Virus record (IMG/VR): IMGVR_UViG_3300049491_000850
Coordinates: 1-64,000 of that record
DNA: 64,000 bases
Origin: a virus
Strand: one strand, 5' to 3'
Shown here: positions 1 to 9,292 of the stretch, one piece after another
Position numbering within the stretch: position 1 is the first letter of the stretch
Layout of the letters: each line of letters opens with the position of its first letter
The notes under the pieces: generated by a model
Database searches by the model: none
Told to the model about the DNA's origin: nothing
Seen by the model: only the letters and a program-made list of their open reading frames with translations
Made by a program: the position numbers and the translations under genes

Positions 1-1364
1 GTTGTATCGCCAGTAGCACCATCATGAGTTATCGCTAACACCGTGTTCGGTATGATAATCGATGGATCACATGGATCAATATTATGGAACGTAGTACTGT
101 CAGCACTTACGGTGATATATTGTGTGAATCCACTGATAGGTTCAGGAGGACATTCGTAACCAATAGTCGGATTTACCACAAAAGTAAAACCACTAGCAAC
201 TTCTGCTTGGCTATTTTCATCAAATATTGTTTTAGGATTCAAGTCCCAATGGTATGAATGTTTCAGACCAAATGAACCACCACCCCAACTTACGTTGTAT
301 GGAACACCCAATTGTTTTTCTCTACTGTTTTTAAATCCTCTGAAATAGAACTCGGTGAAGTCTTCAATCTTCCATACTTGTCTACCATCAATGTGTACAT
401 AAAAATCACCAGTTCTTACAGGAGTACAATCTAAAAGAGTTTTATCGGTGATGTCTTCATAAGGATTGAAAGTGATGTCGATCATAGTCCAACCAGTTTT
501 AGTGATCGCATATGGCGACTCTTCTGACTGTACAATTCCTTTTGAATCAATTCTTGTGTATCCGATCTTACGATCAGAAGACAAGTAGAATGCCATTATA
601 TTGGCATCAATATCGTTATTTAAGTTTTCAATCTCAATCTCTTCTGTGTGGTTTTGATCCTGAATTGCTTTCTTGGTAACAGTTACTATTGTTTTAGAAT
701 CCAAGAAATTGTCTTCACTGGTAGTAACGCCACTCGTTAGTACTTCGGTATTTGTAACCAGATATGCTCCGCGTGAACCATAGGTCACTCCACTCGTTGT
801 TGCAGTGTATTGAACACACTCACCAGAGAACGATGGAATGTACTTGTCTTCTGCACGAGCACCTAATAACAAGAAATAACCATCATTGAACGACTCCGGT
901 GTTAAGTACACCAATGTTTCAATTGTAACTCCTTTGCCATATCTGTATGGTGCAACTTGGAAAGGGTAGTTCTTCAATTTGAAGAATCCTTGTAAATAAC
1001 CACCATCAAGCATGAAGTAATTACCTACCGTCAATCCAGTTGTTGGTGGGGTAACTCCGGTGATGTCATATCCGTCATAGAATGTTCCACCAGTAGGGGT
1101 GTTGTATCCAACACGGTAAAGAGTAAGTTTTGTATTTTGTGGTGATATTGTCATGGCATCAGTCATTTCATTGACTCTGCCGTTGTCAAAACCAGTTAAT
1201 CCGAAATCATATAGGAAAATGTCGCTCGAAAATGCACCAGACCATTTTGTTAAACTTACTGACGTGAATCCACTGTTTAAATCCCATGATTTTAAACTGG
1301 TTAGATCAATATGTATCGCCAAATTGTCGTTGATAATCGTACTAAGACATGATAAATCGCTCAT
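1..1364 (-). CDS. Large tail/baseplate-type virion protein, C-terminus beyond the left edge
   Basis: One frame stays open on the minus strand from the ATG at 1364 to base 1, giving at least 454 residues with no stop. The start (M-S-D-L-S-C-L) lies 13 bases after a sense-oriented TATTTATA, as at other virion genes here. The sequence is rich in Thr, Gly, Tyr and aromatic residues and looks beta-rich, with repeated Gly-Val-Thr/Thr-Gly segments, as in phage tail appendages. The stretch around residues 100-330 could be a concanavalin/LamG-like sandwich, but I cannot confirm this. It is divergent from the nucleotidyltransferase gene at 1474. Function is inferred from composition, promoter and context only; a tail fibre, baseplate wedge or host-binding protein are all possible. 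Confidence 0.7.
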   Translation of the reverse strand, partial: MSDLSCLSTIINDNLAIHIDLTSLKSWDLNSGFTSVSLTKWSGAFSSDIFLYDFGLTGFDNGRVNEMTDAMTISPQNTKLTLYRVGYNTPTGGTFYDGYDITGVTPPTTGLTVGNYFMLDGGYLQGFFKLKNYPFQVAPYRYGKGVTIETLVYLTPESFNDGYFLLLGARAEDKYIPSFSGECVQYTATTSGVTYGSRGAYLVTNTEVLTSGVTTSEDNFLDSKTIVTVTKKAIQDQNHTEEIEIENLNNDIDANIMAFYLSSDRKIGYTRIDSKGIVQSEESPYAITKTGWTMIDITFNPYEDITDKTLLDCTPVRTGDFYVHIDGRQVWKIEDFTEFYFRGFKNSREKQLGVPYNVSWGGGSFGLKHSYHWDLNPKTIFDENSQAEVASGFTFVVNPTIGYECPPEPISGFTQYITVSADSTTFHNIDPCDPSIIIPNTVLAITHDGATGDT

Positions 1365-1377
1365 TTTTAGACTTTTT

Positions 1378-1385
1378 TATAAATA
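1378..1385 (-). promoter_or_regulatory. Late-type promoter TATTTATA for the gene starting at 1364
   Basis: Reads GTATTTATA on the minus strand, 13 bases before the ATG at 1364. It is back-to-back with the motif at 1450, making a divergent pair. Confidence 0.7.
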
Positions 1386-1449
1386 CTAATCGGGAAATCG
1401 AAGGATAAGATTTTCTTGAATGATCCAGATTTGTTTGATCTATTTTCCG

Positions 1450-1457
1450 TATTTATA
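1450..1457 (+). promoter_or_regulatory. Late-type promoter TATTTATA for the gene at 1474
   Basis: GTATTTATA in sense orientation, 16 bases before the ATG at 1474. No Shine-Dalgarno sequence lies between. Confidence 0.75.
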
Positions 1458-1473
1458 AAAAAGTATACTTTCA

Positions 1474-2736
1474 ATGCAATTAGATAAGAATCCAGAAGTA
1501 CAACAAGTGGAAGCAAAAAAGAAACGCAGAACATTGCGTGGTGGTTTAGGCTTACCAATTGGCAGTCTTTTATTTGCAGCACCTCAATTCGCAAGTTATG
1601 AGGGTAATGGTGAAGGCGAAGGATTGGGTGAATCAACCGATGCATCAGGCATTAATGAAATGATTCATGTTGCCAAAGATTTACAAGAAACAATTAAAAA
1701 AAGCGGTAAGAATTATGAAGTGTACGATATTGAGGAAGCAGGTATTCCTTTGTACACGGCACAATTTGAACCAAACATGAACGATAAGCAAGTCGGTGCA
1801 TTCCCTCAAAATGAAGGAAAGAAATATTTGGCACACGTTAGAAATCCTGAAACAAATAAAATTGTTCAGATAGAATACGCCAATCCGGGACTACAAGTTG
1901 AGGAACCAAAAGAAAAGAAACCATTTGCCCCTAAAAAGAAAAAAGGTGGAACTCTACCTAGACATTGGTCGTCTAAATATTGGGCAGCAACTCCGGTAAA
2001 GAATTTGCTTGCTGAAATTATAAAACCGGACGAGATCGATGTAGCAACATTGAAGTTCAATGATGAACTCAATCCACTACTTTGGGAAGAAGACGGTAAG
2101 TTAAAGGAAGATGTGAGAAATCAACTTCTTAAAATTGCTGCCGAGTTTATTAAGTCATGCAAAATTGAAGAGTATAAGTACAATGACATTGTGTTCGTAG
2201 GTAGCATGGCTAACTACACGTATACACCACAGTCTGACATAGACATACATATTGTTGTCGAATTCTCTCAGTTCAAAGCAGACGAAGAAATACTTGGTGA
2301 GTACTTCGATGCAAAGAAAGACCTTTGGTCAAATAACCACGACATCAAGATTAATGGTCACGAAGTTGAATGTTACGTACAGAACTCGGAAGAACCATAT
2401 ACTTCTCTTGGTGTTTACTCATTAATGAAAGATGAATGGGTAAGAGAACCATTGAAGAAGATGGTTTCAGTTGACGAAGGAAACATTCAGGTTAAGGCAG
2501 CAGTCTACATGAATGCAATCGACAAATTGGAAGAACGTTTGAAAAATGGTGAAGACGTTGTTGAAGATTTGAAAAAAGTAAAAGATAAAATCAAGAATAT
2601 GAGAAAGAATGGTCTCTATAAAGAAGGAGAATATTCAACTGAGAACTTAGTATTTAAGGTTTTAAGAAACAGTGGATACCTTCAAAAACTCATTAACTTG
2701 AAAAATAATAACATGGATCAAAACCTATCCTTATAA
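1474..2736 (+). CDS. Nucleotidyltransferase-domain protein, probably virion-associated
   Basis: This 420-residue protein has a disordered, Lys-rich N-terminal half (residues 1-180) and a polymerase-beta-type nucleotidyltransferase domain. The signature is G243-S244 followed by S254-D255-I-D257, the metal-binding pair of this superfamily; a third acidic residue is probably supplied near residue 299 (HEVECY). The helix before it (about 195-225, DELNP...WEEDGKLKEDVR) resembles a segment seen in other phage nucleotidyltransferases. Substrate is unknown: nucleotidyl transfer to RNA, protein or small molecule are all possible. It follows a late-type promoter, and its stop overlaps the next start (TAATG at 2734-2738), so the two are probably translationally coupled. 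Being in a late virion operon suggests packaging into the particle or action during assembly; that is inference. Confidence 0.7.
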   Translation: MQLDKNPEVQQVEAKKKRRTLRGGLGLPIGSLLFAAPQFASYEGNGEGEGLGESTDASGINEMIHVAKDLQETIKKSGKNYEVYDIEEAGIPLYTAQFEPNMNDKQVGAFPQNEGKKYLAHVRNPETNKIVQIEYANPGLQVEEPKEKKPFAPKKKKGGTLPRHWSSKYWAATPVKNLLAEIIKPDEIDVATLKFNDELNPLLWEEDGKLKEDVRNQLLKIAAEFIKSCKIEEYKYNDIVFVGSMANYTYTPQSDIDIHIVVEFSQFKADEEILGEYFDAKKDLWSNNHDIKINGHEVECYVQNSEEPYTSLGVYSLMKDEWVREPLKKMVSVDEGNIQVKAAVYMNAIDKLEERLKNGEDVVEDLKKVKDKIKNMRKNGLYKEGEYSTENLVFKVLRNSGYLQKLINLKNNNMDQNLSL

Positions 2737-3983
2737 TGGCAAAGACATATTACATTACTGAGTCGCAATACAAAACTCTTCTTGAATCTAAACAACTTGA
2801 AAAGAAGAATTTAATTGCAATCTCAGAAGAAATTGATTTAAAGAGAAAAACTCTTACAGAAGCAAAAGCACTTAACGAAGGTGTTATTGATACTGTTAAA
2901 AAATATTTAAGAGCAGGTGCGTTAACTGCTGGTATTCTTGGATCGTTGCTTGCAGCACAGAAAGTTGATGCACAGCAATTACAACAAGCAGGTGTGCCAA
3001 CTGAATTAGTTCAGCAAGCAGTGCAACAAAGTGCAAAACATAATCCCGGTGAAATGAGTAACAAGCAGATAGAGCAGAGACTTGTTCAGATTATGAGACA
3101 AAACAATCTAGGTGGTTCTTTGAAATCATTTAATGCACTTGGACAACAACAGAAAGACAATATCATCAATGGTATCAAGACACAGATCAAATCATTGGAT
3201 GACATTAATAAAATAAGTATCGGTAATTGGACTGATAAGATGCAACAAGGTCAGAACGTAGTTCAATTCGATCAAACATCACGTCAAGAAATTAGAGTTG
3301 TTACTATAGATACAGTTTCATCAGTGCCAATGCAACAACATTTTGCAATGAACTCGATTAAACTTAGTAGTCCTCAAGAAACAAAGGCGACACTTGATTC
3401 ATTGGTATCATACTTCACAGAAATTGATTCAATCACTATCGAATCATCTTCAAGTACATTGAGAAATAAAGGTGAAGCAGAAGGAATGACTTGGCAACAA
3501 CTTTCACAAGCAAGAGGTGAAGCGATTCAACAATTACTTGTTGGTGATAATATAGACCTTGGTGGTGAAGGTGTGAACGTTGTAGGTAAAATTACAACTG
3601 ACATGATCACTATCAATAGTGCAGGTCAAAATGGTGATGGAACCAGTGGGCCTAAAAGTCCATATGAAGTTGGAGAGTTTGCACAAAACTATACTCAAAG
3701 AGGTATCGATCCTAAATTCTGGCAATCTGCTTCACAAGAAGAAGCGTTACCAGAAACACAATTAAGTCAGTATGGTCAATATCAATACGTAGTCGTTAAG
3801 ATTTACGGAAGAGTTGTTGAAACTGATACTCAAGACGTACCATCTTACAGATACATCGTGCTTCAAGTAAGCAAAGCAGGTGGAAAGGTTGAGACCGGAA
3901 GTAAAAAGAAAGTACAGGATGTTAGTAAGTGCCCTGTAAAAGTAAAGAAGCAGGACATTAAAAATGCCCCACTATATAAGTAA
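2736..3983 (+). CDS. OmpA-like domain protein with N-terminal propeptide-like segment and hydrophobic helix
   Basis: 415 residues. The N-terminus (ITESQYKTLL) is charged and helical; at 46-48 there is L-N-E, followed by a hydrophobic segment at about 58-75 ending in an AQ-like junction. L-x-E is the type of site cut by T4-family prohead proteases, so cleavage at E48 would expose the hydrophobic part. Residues about 205-270 resemble an OmpA/MotB C-terminal domain: a beta strand (ITIES), a loop, then LSQARGEAIQQLL, equivalent to the family LS..RA..V..L helix. Known members bind peptidoglycan. The gene is coupled to the nucleotidyltransferase at 1474 and ends at a strong terminator. A role in crossing or contacting the cell wall is inference; an internal head protein is an alternative. 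Confidence 0.6.
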   Translation: MAKTYYITESQYKTLLESKQLEKKNLIAISEEIDLKRKTLTEAKALNEGVIDTVKKYLRAGALTAGILGSLLAAQKVDAQQLQQAGVPTELVQQAVQQSAKHNPGEMSNKQIEQRLVQIMRQNNLGGSLKSFNALGQQQKDNIINGIKTQIKSLDDINKISIGNWTDKMQQGQNVVQFDQTSRQEIRVVTIDTVSSVPMQQHFAMNSIKLSSPQETKATLDSLVSYFTEIDSITIESSSSTLRNKGEAEGMTWQQLSQARGEAIQQLLVGDNIDLGGEGVNVVGKITTDMITINSAGQNGDGTSGPKSPYEVGEFAQNYTQRGIDPKFWQSASQEEALPETQLSQYGQYQYVVVKIYGRVVETDTQDVPSYRYIVLQVSKAGGKVETGSKKKVQDVSKCPVKVKKQDIKNAPLYK

Positions 3984-4017
3984 AAAAAGAAACCCCTTTC
4001 GGGGTTTTTTTATTTTT
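3982..4017. terminator. Bidirectional intrinsic terminator
   Basis: AACCCC-TTTC-GGGGTT stem-loop (3991-4006) flanked by an A-run on the left and a T-run on the right. It can end both the rightward gene at 2736 and the leftward gene at 4010. Confidence 0.85.
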
Positions 4018-4381
4018 GTTCTGGTGCAAAATATGTATTAACCTGTCGTTTCTTTTTAACTCTGTATACTTCTCCGTTCTTTAAGAAGAAGGTTATCCCC
4101 CTATTATCATCCGAAGTAACTACGGCACTAATCAGATCACTGTTGATTAAACTGTACTTCTCACGCGGATTGTAGTTTTTGATACTATCGAGTACCGGAT
4201 ATTCAATCAAGAATACCTGTACGGCAACAGTTTTTTTGTTTAGTTGTTGTTCTTTTGCGATTCTCACCGCAGATTCTCTATTTATAAGGTAAGCGGATTG
4301 ATATGATTTGACTGTCTTCTGTGCATTGGTTGTGACCGTAGTTAAAACCAGCATAGTGACCAATAATAGTAGCTTTTTCAT
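4010..4381 (-). CDS. Small secreted protein with Bacteroidetes-type signal peptide (moron candidate)
   Basis: 123 residues. It starts MKK, then a Leu-rich core and TTNA before Q21: a classic signal peptide with probable cleavage after A20; the NAQ ending is typical of Bacteroidetes exported proteins. The mature part (about 100 residues) is basic and predicted periplasmic or exported; I recognise no family. It is a single-gene unit with its own promoter (4404-4432) of the same class as the lipoprotein gene at 36755, plus a shared terminator, which is the layout of a moron. A role in changing the host envelope or excluding other phages is possible but not shown. It lies inside a virion region on the opposite strand. 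Confidence 0.7.
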   Translation of the reverse strand: MKKLLLLVTMLVLTTVTTNAQKTVKSYQSAYLINRESAVRIAKEQQLNKKTVAVQVFLIEYPVLDSIKNYNPREKYSLINSDLISAVVTSDDNRGITFFLKNGEVYRVKKKRQVNTYFAPEQK

Positions 4382-4403
4382 AATTTCATGTTTTACTTAT
4401 GGA

Positions 4404-4432
4404 ATTATACGGAGAAACTCGGTAAAAGTTGC
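4404..4432 (-). promoter_or_regulatory. Early-class promoter for the secreted protein gene
   Basis: On the minus strand: GCAACTTTTA, exactly 10 bases, then CCGTATAAT, about 22 bases before the ATG at 4381. Both boxes and the spacing match the unit at 36686-36714 ahead of the lipoprotein gene. Confidence 0.65.
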
Positions 4433-4482
4433 CCGAAAGTTACTATTTTTTACAGAAAAGTGTATTTTCAACCTCCCAATAG

Positions 4483-4490
4483 TATTTATA
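4483..4490 (+). promoter_or_regulatory. Late-type promoter TATTTATA for the gene at 4531
   Basis: AGTATTTATA, 40 bases before the ATG at 4531. It argues against the in-frame TTG at 4501, which would lie at or before the RNA start. Confidence 0.75.
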
Positions 4491-4530
4491 AAAAAAATAC
4501 TTGAATAACATTAATTTAAGAACTCATAAA

Positions 4531-6660
4531 ATGAGCAAAAGCAACTTACAAGAAAATTTTTATAAGAGATTGAAGCATCTAGGAGGCGTTGGGAGCAAAT
4601 CATCAAACAACCCCGCATCATCATTAAGTACTTCTACTCTTGTTGATTACACAAGATCAAGCGAAGGCGTGGCTCTTGGTATAGTTAAAGAAAACCACAA
4701 CTATTTCATCAAGACCTCAAGCAGTAAAGATGAAACTCTTGGTGCAGAACATTTCACTTACATTGGTGGAGTTGAAAACAAATTCAAGTATCAGTACAAT
4801 ACTTTATCAGAAGCAGAGAAGAACAGAAACTTCTACATTAAGACTTTGAATGAATCTGCTCACAAGCAATTCAAGAAAATCTCTATCAATGAAGGAGAAA
4901 ATATCGCTAAGGCTCAACCAAATGCAAACGTGGAGAATCCAGAAAAAGCACAAGGTGAAGCTGACAAAGGAAAAGGTAGTGCTCCATTGAAGGACACCGC
5001 ACCTACAAAAGAACCAGCAAAGGTTCCATCGGCAAAGGAAATTGTTGTTGACAAGACACAAGTTAAACCTAAGACTGTTGATGATACAAAATCAGGTGGT
5101 AAAGTTACAATTACCAACAAACAAGCAACCGCAAAAGTTGTAAAAGAAAATGAAGCAATCAAAGAATACGGCAACGAACATGAAGTTAGTGTTGACGATG
5201 CTTTGAAAAATAAAGTAGCTGAAAACTTCGGTCAGGAAGAATTTCCTCAAGAAGAACCAGCAGCAGCATTAGACGGTGCACCAGTAGCAGATGCTGGTAT
5301 TGGCGCAGGATCAGGTGATGAAAATCCAGAACTTGATGCAGCAGCAGCAGCGTTAGATGATATGGGCGCAGCAAGTGCAGAAGCACCAGCAGCACCAGAT
5401 GCAGGTTTAGGTGATGGCGCACCAGACGCAGGTCTTGGTGACGATTCAGGTCTTGGCGATGATTCAGGTTTACCTGATGATGGCATGGGCGGTGACGCTG
5501 GTGTTAGAGACATCGAAAAACTTACTGGCAAGGTTACACAAAAAATCAGATCAGCAACTCTTACTCCTGAAATGAGCAAAGGTTTGTTAAAATCATTCAT
5601 CACTTCGTTTGACGAAAAACTTGATGAAATGGATCACGAAGATAAGAAAGAATTAGCAGCCGCTATCATGAAAGAGAAATCTGATGATGATATGGGTATC
5701 AGCGATGATGCAGTAAGTGCGGATGCAGGTGCTGGTATCGGTGGTGGTTCTGAAATTGGAGGAACTAGTGATGCAGAAGAAAAAGAAATTGAAGAAACTA
5801 TCAATCAGCATTTAGCTGAAATGGGCATCGGGATGAATGAATCAGATGTTAACATTGAAGGTAGTGCAGAAAGTAGCGATACAAAGCCTTTCAAAGAATA
5901 CGTAAAAAGCAGAGGTTACAATCCTGAAAGAGTTGACGAAATCTCGTTAATGGAAATGGTAAGTTTAGTGAACGGTTATACTAACGAATGTGGAGACGCA
6001 ATCGCTCAGGCTGACGCACACGGTTTATCAGAATTCGTTACACCAGAAGTTAACGCTAAAGTTCAGGAATCAGGTAACTCACTTTTCGAAAATCTTATGA
6101 AGCCATTCGGTGAAAAGATTAAGAAAAATAAGAAAGCATACGCTTCTGAATCAGTAATCCCAACTATCAACGAAAACTTCGGTGAAGAAGAAGGTGGTGA
6201 AGAAGAGGAAGAAGACGATGCAGCAGCAGATACTGCAATTTTCGGAGCAGACAAAGACAACGATGGTGATGCAGATGCAGCTATCTCAGTTAGTTCAACC
6301 GAAGAAGAACCAGCAATCGAAGAACCATCAGTTGAAGCTGAACCAGTGTCAGCAATCTCAATTGCACCAGCAGCAGAAACTCTTGGCGCAGGTGCTCCGG
6401 GTGGATCAGAAGGCGGTTCTAAATCAGTAACTGTCGATCTTAACGCAAACACAATTAGCATGACTATGAATGAGTCAACTAAAGCTAAGTTGGAAAAAAT
6501 TGTTAAGAAGAAAATTGAAGAAGCATTGAACGGTAAGAAATCTCCAATCAACGAAGGTAAGAAATCAGCATTGTCAATTATGATTGACGAGTTGGTTAAC
6601 GAAGCAATCGTAAAGAGAAGAGCAAATATTGAGAAAGCACTTCTTAGACCAAGAACATAA
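4531..6660 (+). CDS. Large acidic Ala/Glu/Asp-rich virion or head-assembly protein
   Basis: 709 residues from the ATG at 4531; the upstream in-frame TTG at 4501 is rejected because the promoter ends at 4490. The N-terminal domain (about 1-120) is globular, with a YFIKT...FTYIGGVENKFKYQY pattern I have seen in other large T4-like phages. The middle and C-terminal parts are low-complexity Ala/Pro/Glu/Asp segments (for example repeated GLGDDSGLPDD) separating short helices. L-N-E or I-N-E motifs recur (TLNES, SINEG, TINEN, PINEG), candidate prohead-protease sites. It sits just before terminase and portal in a late operon with 6663. The composition fits an internal head or core protein that is trimmed during maturation; this is inference. 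Confidence 0.65.
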   Translation: MSKSNLQENFYKRLKHLGGVGSKSSNNPASSLSTSTLVDYTRSSEGVALGIVKENHNYFIKTSSSKDETLGAEHFTYIGGVENKFKYQYNTLSEAEKNRNFYIKTLNESAHKQFKKISINEGENIAKAQPNANVENPEKAQGEADKGKGSAPLKDTAPTKEPAKVPSAKEIVVDKTQVKPKTVDDTKSGGKVTITNKQATAKVVKENEAIKEYGNEHEVSVDDALKNKVAENFGQEEFPQEEPAAALDGAPVADAGIGAGSGDENPELDAAAAALDDMGAASAEAPAAPDAGLGDGAPDAGLGDDSGLGDDSGLPDDGMGGDAGVRDIEKLTGKVTQKIRSATLTPEMSKGLLKSFITSFDEKLDEMDHEDKKELAAAIMKEKSDDDMGISDDAVSADAGAGIGGGSEIGGTSDAEEKEIEETINQHLAEMGIGMNESDVNIEGSAESSDTKPFKEYVKSRGYNPERVDEISLMEMVSLVNGYTNECGDAIAQADAHGLSEFVTPEVNAKVQESGNSLFENLMKPFGEKIKKNKKAYASESVIPTINENFGEEEGGEEEEEDDAAADTAIFGADKDNDGDADAAISVSSTEEEPAIEEPSVEAEPVSAISIAPAAETLGAGAPGGSEGGSKSVTVDLNANTISMTMNESTKAKLEKIVKKKIEEALNGKKSPINEGKKSALSIMIDELVNEAIVKRRANIEKALLRPRT

Positions 6661-6662
6661 TA

Positions 6663-7166
6663 ATGACAGACACAACCGATTTAAGACTTATATTCGTTTT
6701 AAAAATCGGGATTAACACTAAGGGGGAGGGTCTTTATGAATTTATATTCAGTAAAGACCCTTCTGCCGTTGATGCCGAAGCGTGGGGATGGACAGCAATG
6801 CCAGCAAAAGGTAATGCCAATCCACCAGACGAAAAATCTATTGACTTAATCTTAGCATTGAAAACTGATAAGATCGATCTCATTTGTCTTCATGACTTGA
6901 ATGACAGAACATATCTTGATGGATACTACACCATTCAAGCCCTTGCATATGAAAATTTGGAAGATGATTCTGCCGACATCATGTACGAAGAAGTCGGAAT
7001 GCTAGTATTCCATTATGGAATGAAACTAAAAGAAGTACAAGACAGACTTTACACTCGTGATCTAATTTTCAAAGAATCCAAAGTCGAAAAATCAGAAACT
7101 GTTGCCATTGCTAATGACAATGAAGAGGATGATGATGACGAAGATGACATGGGTTTAATCGTATAA
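6663..7166 (+). CDS. Conserved-looking acidic protein upstream of terminase, function unknown
   Basis: 167 residues, starting two bases after the previous stop and so in the same transcript. The body (1-140) looks globular (LRLIFVLKIG, then ICLHDLNDRTYLDGYY and MLVFHYGMKLKEVQDRLY), and the C-terminus is an acidic tail (EEDDDDEDDMGLIV). I do not recognise the family. An acidic tail just before TerL could suggest a packaging or head-completion partner such as a small-terminase analogue, but there is no helix-turn-helix to support that. It ends at an intrinsic terminator. Confidence 0.65.
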   Translation: MTDTTDLRLIFVLKIGINTKGEGLYEFIFSKDPSAVDAEAWGWTAMPAKGNANPPDEKSIDLILALKTDKIDLICLHDLNDRTYLDGYYTIQALAYENLEDDSADIMYEEVGMLVFHYGMKLKEVQDRLYTRDLIFKESKVEKSETVAIANDNEEDDDDEDDMGLIV

Positions 7167-7167
7167 A

Positions 7168-7192
7168 AGAACGCTAACAGGCGTTTTTTTCA
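7168..7192 (+). terminator. Intrinsic terminator before terminase
   Basis: AACGC-TAACAG-GCGTT (7170-7185) followed by a T-run. Short stem but well placed between the gene ending at 7166 and the next promoter at 7201. Confidence 0.6.
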
Positions 7193-7200
7193 TTTATAGG

Positions 7201-7208
7201 TATTTATA
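7201..7208 (+). promoter_or_regulatory. Late-type promoter TATTTATA for terminase
   Basis: GGTATTTATAAT, 11 bases before the ATG at 7220. Confidence 0.75.
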
Positions 7209-7219
7209 ATAAAATATAA

Positions 7220-9238
7220 ATGGCTAAAAAGAAGAAAGTTGACGATGACGATCTTGAATTTGTACCAGATAACAACAAGAGAGCACTTACTCCCGAAGAA
7301 CTTGCAAAGATCGAGTTAAAGAAAAAAGTACGTGAACTCCGTGAGAAAACGATGAATCAAGTTCAGATCGTTGTTACAAAATCAGGAGAAGTTAAGACTG
7401 CCAATAAATTAACGTTACAAGAACAAACAGACGAGTATACTCGCTGTGCAATTGATCCAATATATTTCATTGAAACGTATCTCACCGTGTTCGATCAGAC
7501 CAGAGGTGAATCAGGGGAAATCGTACCATTCAAACTTTTCGATTTCCAAAAGTTACTTGTAAAAGCATATCTCAAAAACAAACAAAACATTGCTAACAAA
7601 TACAGACAGGCTGGTGTATCTACAACTACTTGTGCGTATATCGCTTGGTACTTAATGTTCAATCAGAATAGATACGTTGCCGTTATAGCGGATAAACTTG
7701 AAACTGCTAAGGACGAGTTGTTGTCTGAAATTATTGACTTCATTGAAACATGTCCTTCATACTTACGTCCAGAAATTGCTGGTAAGGATGCAAAGCACCA
7801 TAAGAAATATTCAAACGGTAGTCAGATTAAAGCGTTTGCTGCAACCAAACTTAGAGGGCCGACCCCGACATTAATGTTTTGGGATGAAACTGCGTGGACA
7901 GAAAAAGGTGATGACTTCTGGACATCTGCGAGACCTTCTGTAAACTCTACAGGTGGTCGTGTGATCTTCGTATCCACACCAAATGGTTTAGACTCCGTGT
8001 TCTATGCTACATTCGACAAGGCATCAAAAAAACAAAACGAATTTAATTCTATCGAATTATGGTGGTACAATGATCCCCGTTATAACATAGGATTATCATG
8101 GGTTAAGAATGAAGGAAAAGATTCCGAATTCAGAATCATAGATGAAAACTTCTCATTCGAGAAAAGAAAACAATTCATTCTTGATGGTTTCAAACCTATG
8201 AGTGATTGGTTCATTAAAGCAAAAATGGGTTACAATGGTAACCTACGTAAACTTGCTCAGGAAGTTGAGTGCTCGTTCTTAGGATCGGGTGAAAACTTCT
8301 TCTCAGAGGAATTTATTAAACGTATTGAAGATAATGAGTTGATGAAATTTATTTCCGAAGAATGGGAAGACAAACTCATGTGGATTTGGGAAGACCCTAT
8401 TCCGAACACGGCATACGTTATAGCAACTGACGTTTCTACCGGACACGGTGAAGACTTTTCAGCAGTTAACCTTCTCAAAATTAAAGACGTGATTGAAGAG
8501 ATCAACGTTGTCGATGCGTCAGGGAAAATTGCTAAAAAGAAAGTCAAAAGAAGAAAGACTGAACAGGTTGCTCAATACTACGGTAAAGTAACACCACAAT
8601 ACCTTGCTCAGATTGTTTACGCATACGGTGTGAAATACAACCATGCATATGCCGTGATCGATGTGACTGGTGGTGTTGGACTTGGTACGATGGAGAAACT
8701 ATTAGAATTCGGCTATCCACTCAAAAATGTTCATTACTCAGAAATTCAACACAAGCCTACCCGTGATCGTCTTAATCACTACGTTAAAACTGTTCAGAAA
8801 GAAGTTACACCGGGTGTATTTGTGAAGGTTGATTTAATTCCCGGATTCATGATTGGTAATAACCGTGCAATGGTTCTTCTTGAACTTGAACGTGCCGTTC
8901 GTATGATGGACATTATGATCCGTTCACTCAGAACCACTTCCGAAATGAAGACCTTCCAAAGTATTGGAGGATCACGTTTCGCAGAAGCGAAGAGAACATT
9001 CCACGATGACGACATATTATCACTTGCAATTGGTCAGTATGTGATTGCATTTGATATGACCAAAGGACTAACAAGTGACGAGAAAATAAAGAGCATGCTT
9101 GACGCAATTATGGTCGTAGGGGTGAACGATGCAATCCTTCAACCAGACGAAGCAAAAAGACGTGAACCTACGGACGTTCGCCCCCACGGGCCTAATCCCT
9201 ATGGTCAACATTCTTGGTTATTCAAAAATCTTAAATAA
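7220..9238 (+). CDS. terL: Terminase large subunit (T4 gp17-like packaging ATPase/nuclease)
   Basis: 672 residues, slightly longer than T4 gp17 (610). It drives ATP-dependent DNA translocation into the prohead and cuts concatemers. The ATPase part shows the variant Walker A at 129-137 (RQAGVSTTT), Walker B at 218-223 (LMFWDE, D222/E223) and a coupling motif VSTPNG at 251-256. The RNase-H-like nuclease part has D404 (ATDVSTG), D481 (AVIDVTGG) and the acidic cluster HDDD at 595-598. The N-terminal 60 residues are charged and probably bind partners. It has its own late-type promoter and is followed by the portal gene, the usual T4 arrangement. All catalytic elements are present, so it should be active. 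Confidence 0.95.
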   Translation: MAKKKKVDDDDLEFVPDNNKRALTPEELAKIELKKKVRELREKTMNQVQIVVTKSGEVKTANKLTLQEQTDEYTRCAIDPIYFIETYLTVFDQTRGESGEIVPFKLFDFQKLLVKAYLKNKQNIANKYRQAGVSTTTCAYIAWYLMFNQNRYVAVIADKLETAKDELLSEIIDFIETCPSYLRPEIAGKDAKHHKKYSNGSQIKAFAATKLRGPTPTLMFWDETAWTEKGDDFWTSARPSVNSTGGRVIFVSTPNGLDSVFYATFDKASKKQNEFNSIELWWYNDPRYNIGLSWVKNEGKDSEFRIIDENFSFEKRKQFILDGFKPMSDWFIKAKMGYNGNLRKLAQEVECSFLGSGENFFSEEFIKRIEDNELMKFISEEWEDKLMWIWEDPIPNTAYVIATDVSTGHGEDFSAVNLLKIKDVIEEINVVDASGKIAKKKVKRRKTEQVAQYYGKVTPQYLAQIVYAYGVKYNHAYAVIDVTGGVGLGTMEKLLEFGYPLKNVHYSEIQHKPTRDRLNHYVKTVQKEVTPGVFVKVDLIPGFMIGNNRAMVLLELERAVRMMDIMIRSLRTTSEMKTFQSIGGSRFAEAKRTFHDDDILSLAIGQYVIAFDMTKGLTSDEKIKSMLDAIMVVGVNDAILQPDEAKRREPTDVRPHGPNPYGQHSWLFKNLK

Positions 9239-9262
9239 TCTGACTTTTGGATGCAGACCTCG

Positions 9263-9270
9263 TATTTATA
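9263..9270 (+). promoter_or_regulatory. Late-type promoter TATTTATA for portal
   Basis: CGTATTTATA, 22 bases before the ATG at 9293, after a 54-base gap following terminase. Confidence 0.75.
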
Positions 9271-9292
9271 ATAAAGTATAATAAACTATAAA

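Noticed and set aside
1153-1389. Plus-strand frame across the promoter region of the leftward gene at 1364
   Set aside because: It is antisense to the gene at 1-1364 and contains that gene's promoter; no own promoter.
4501-4530. TTG-initiated extension of the acidic structural protein
   Set aside because: The promoter ends at 4490, so the TTG is at or before the RNA start; the ATG at 4531 is used instead.
5247-5603. Antisense open frames in the Ala/Asp/Glu-rich gene at 4531 (also 6063-6551)
   Set aside because: They mirror low-complexity repeats; no promoter or leader and composition is Ser/Pro/Ala-biased.
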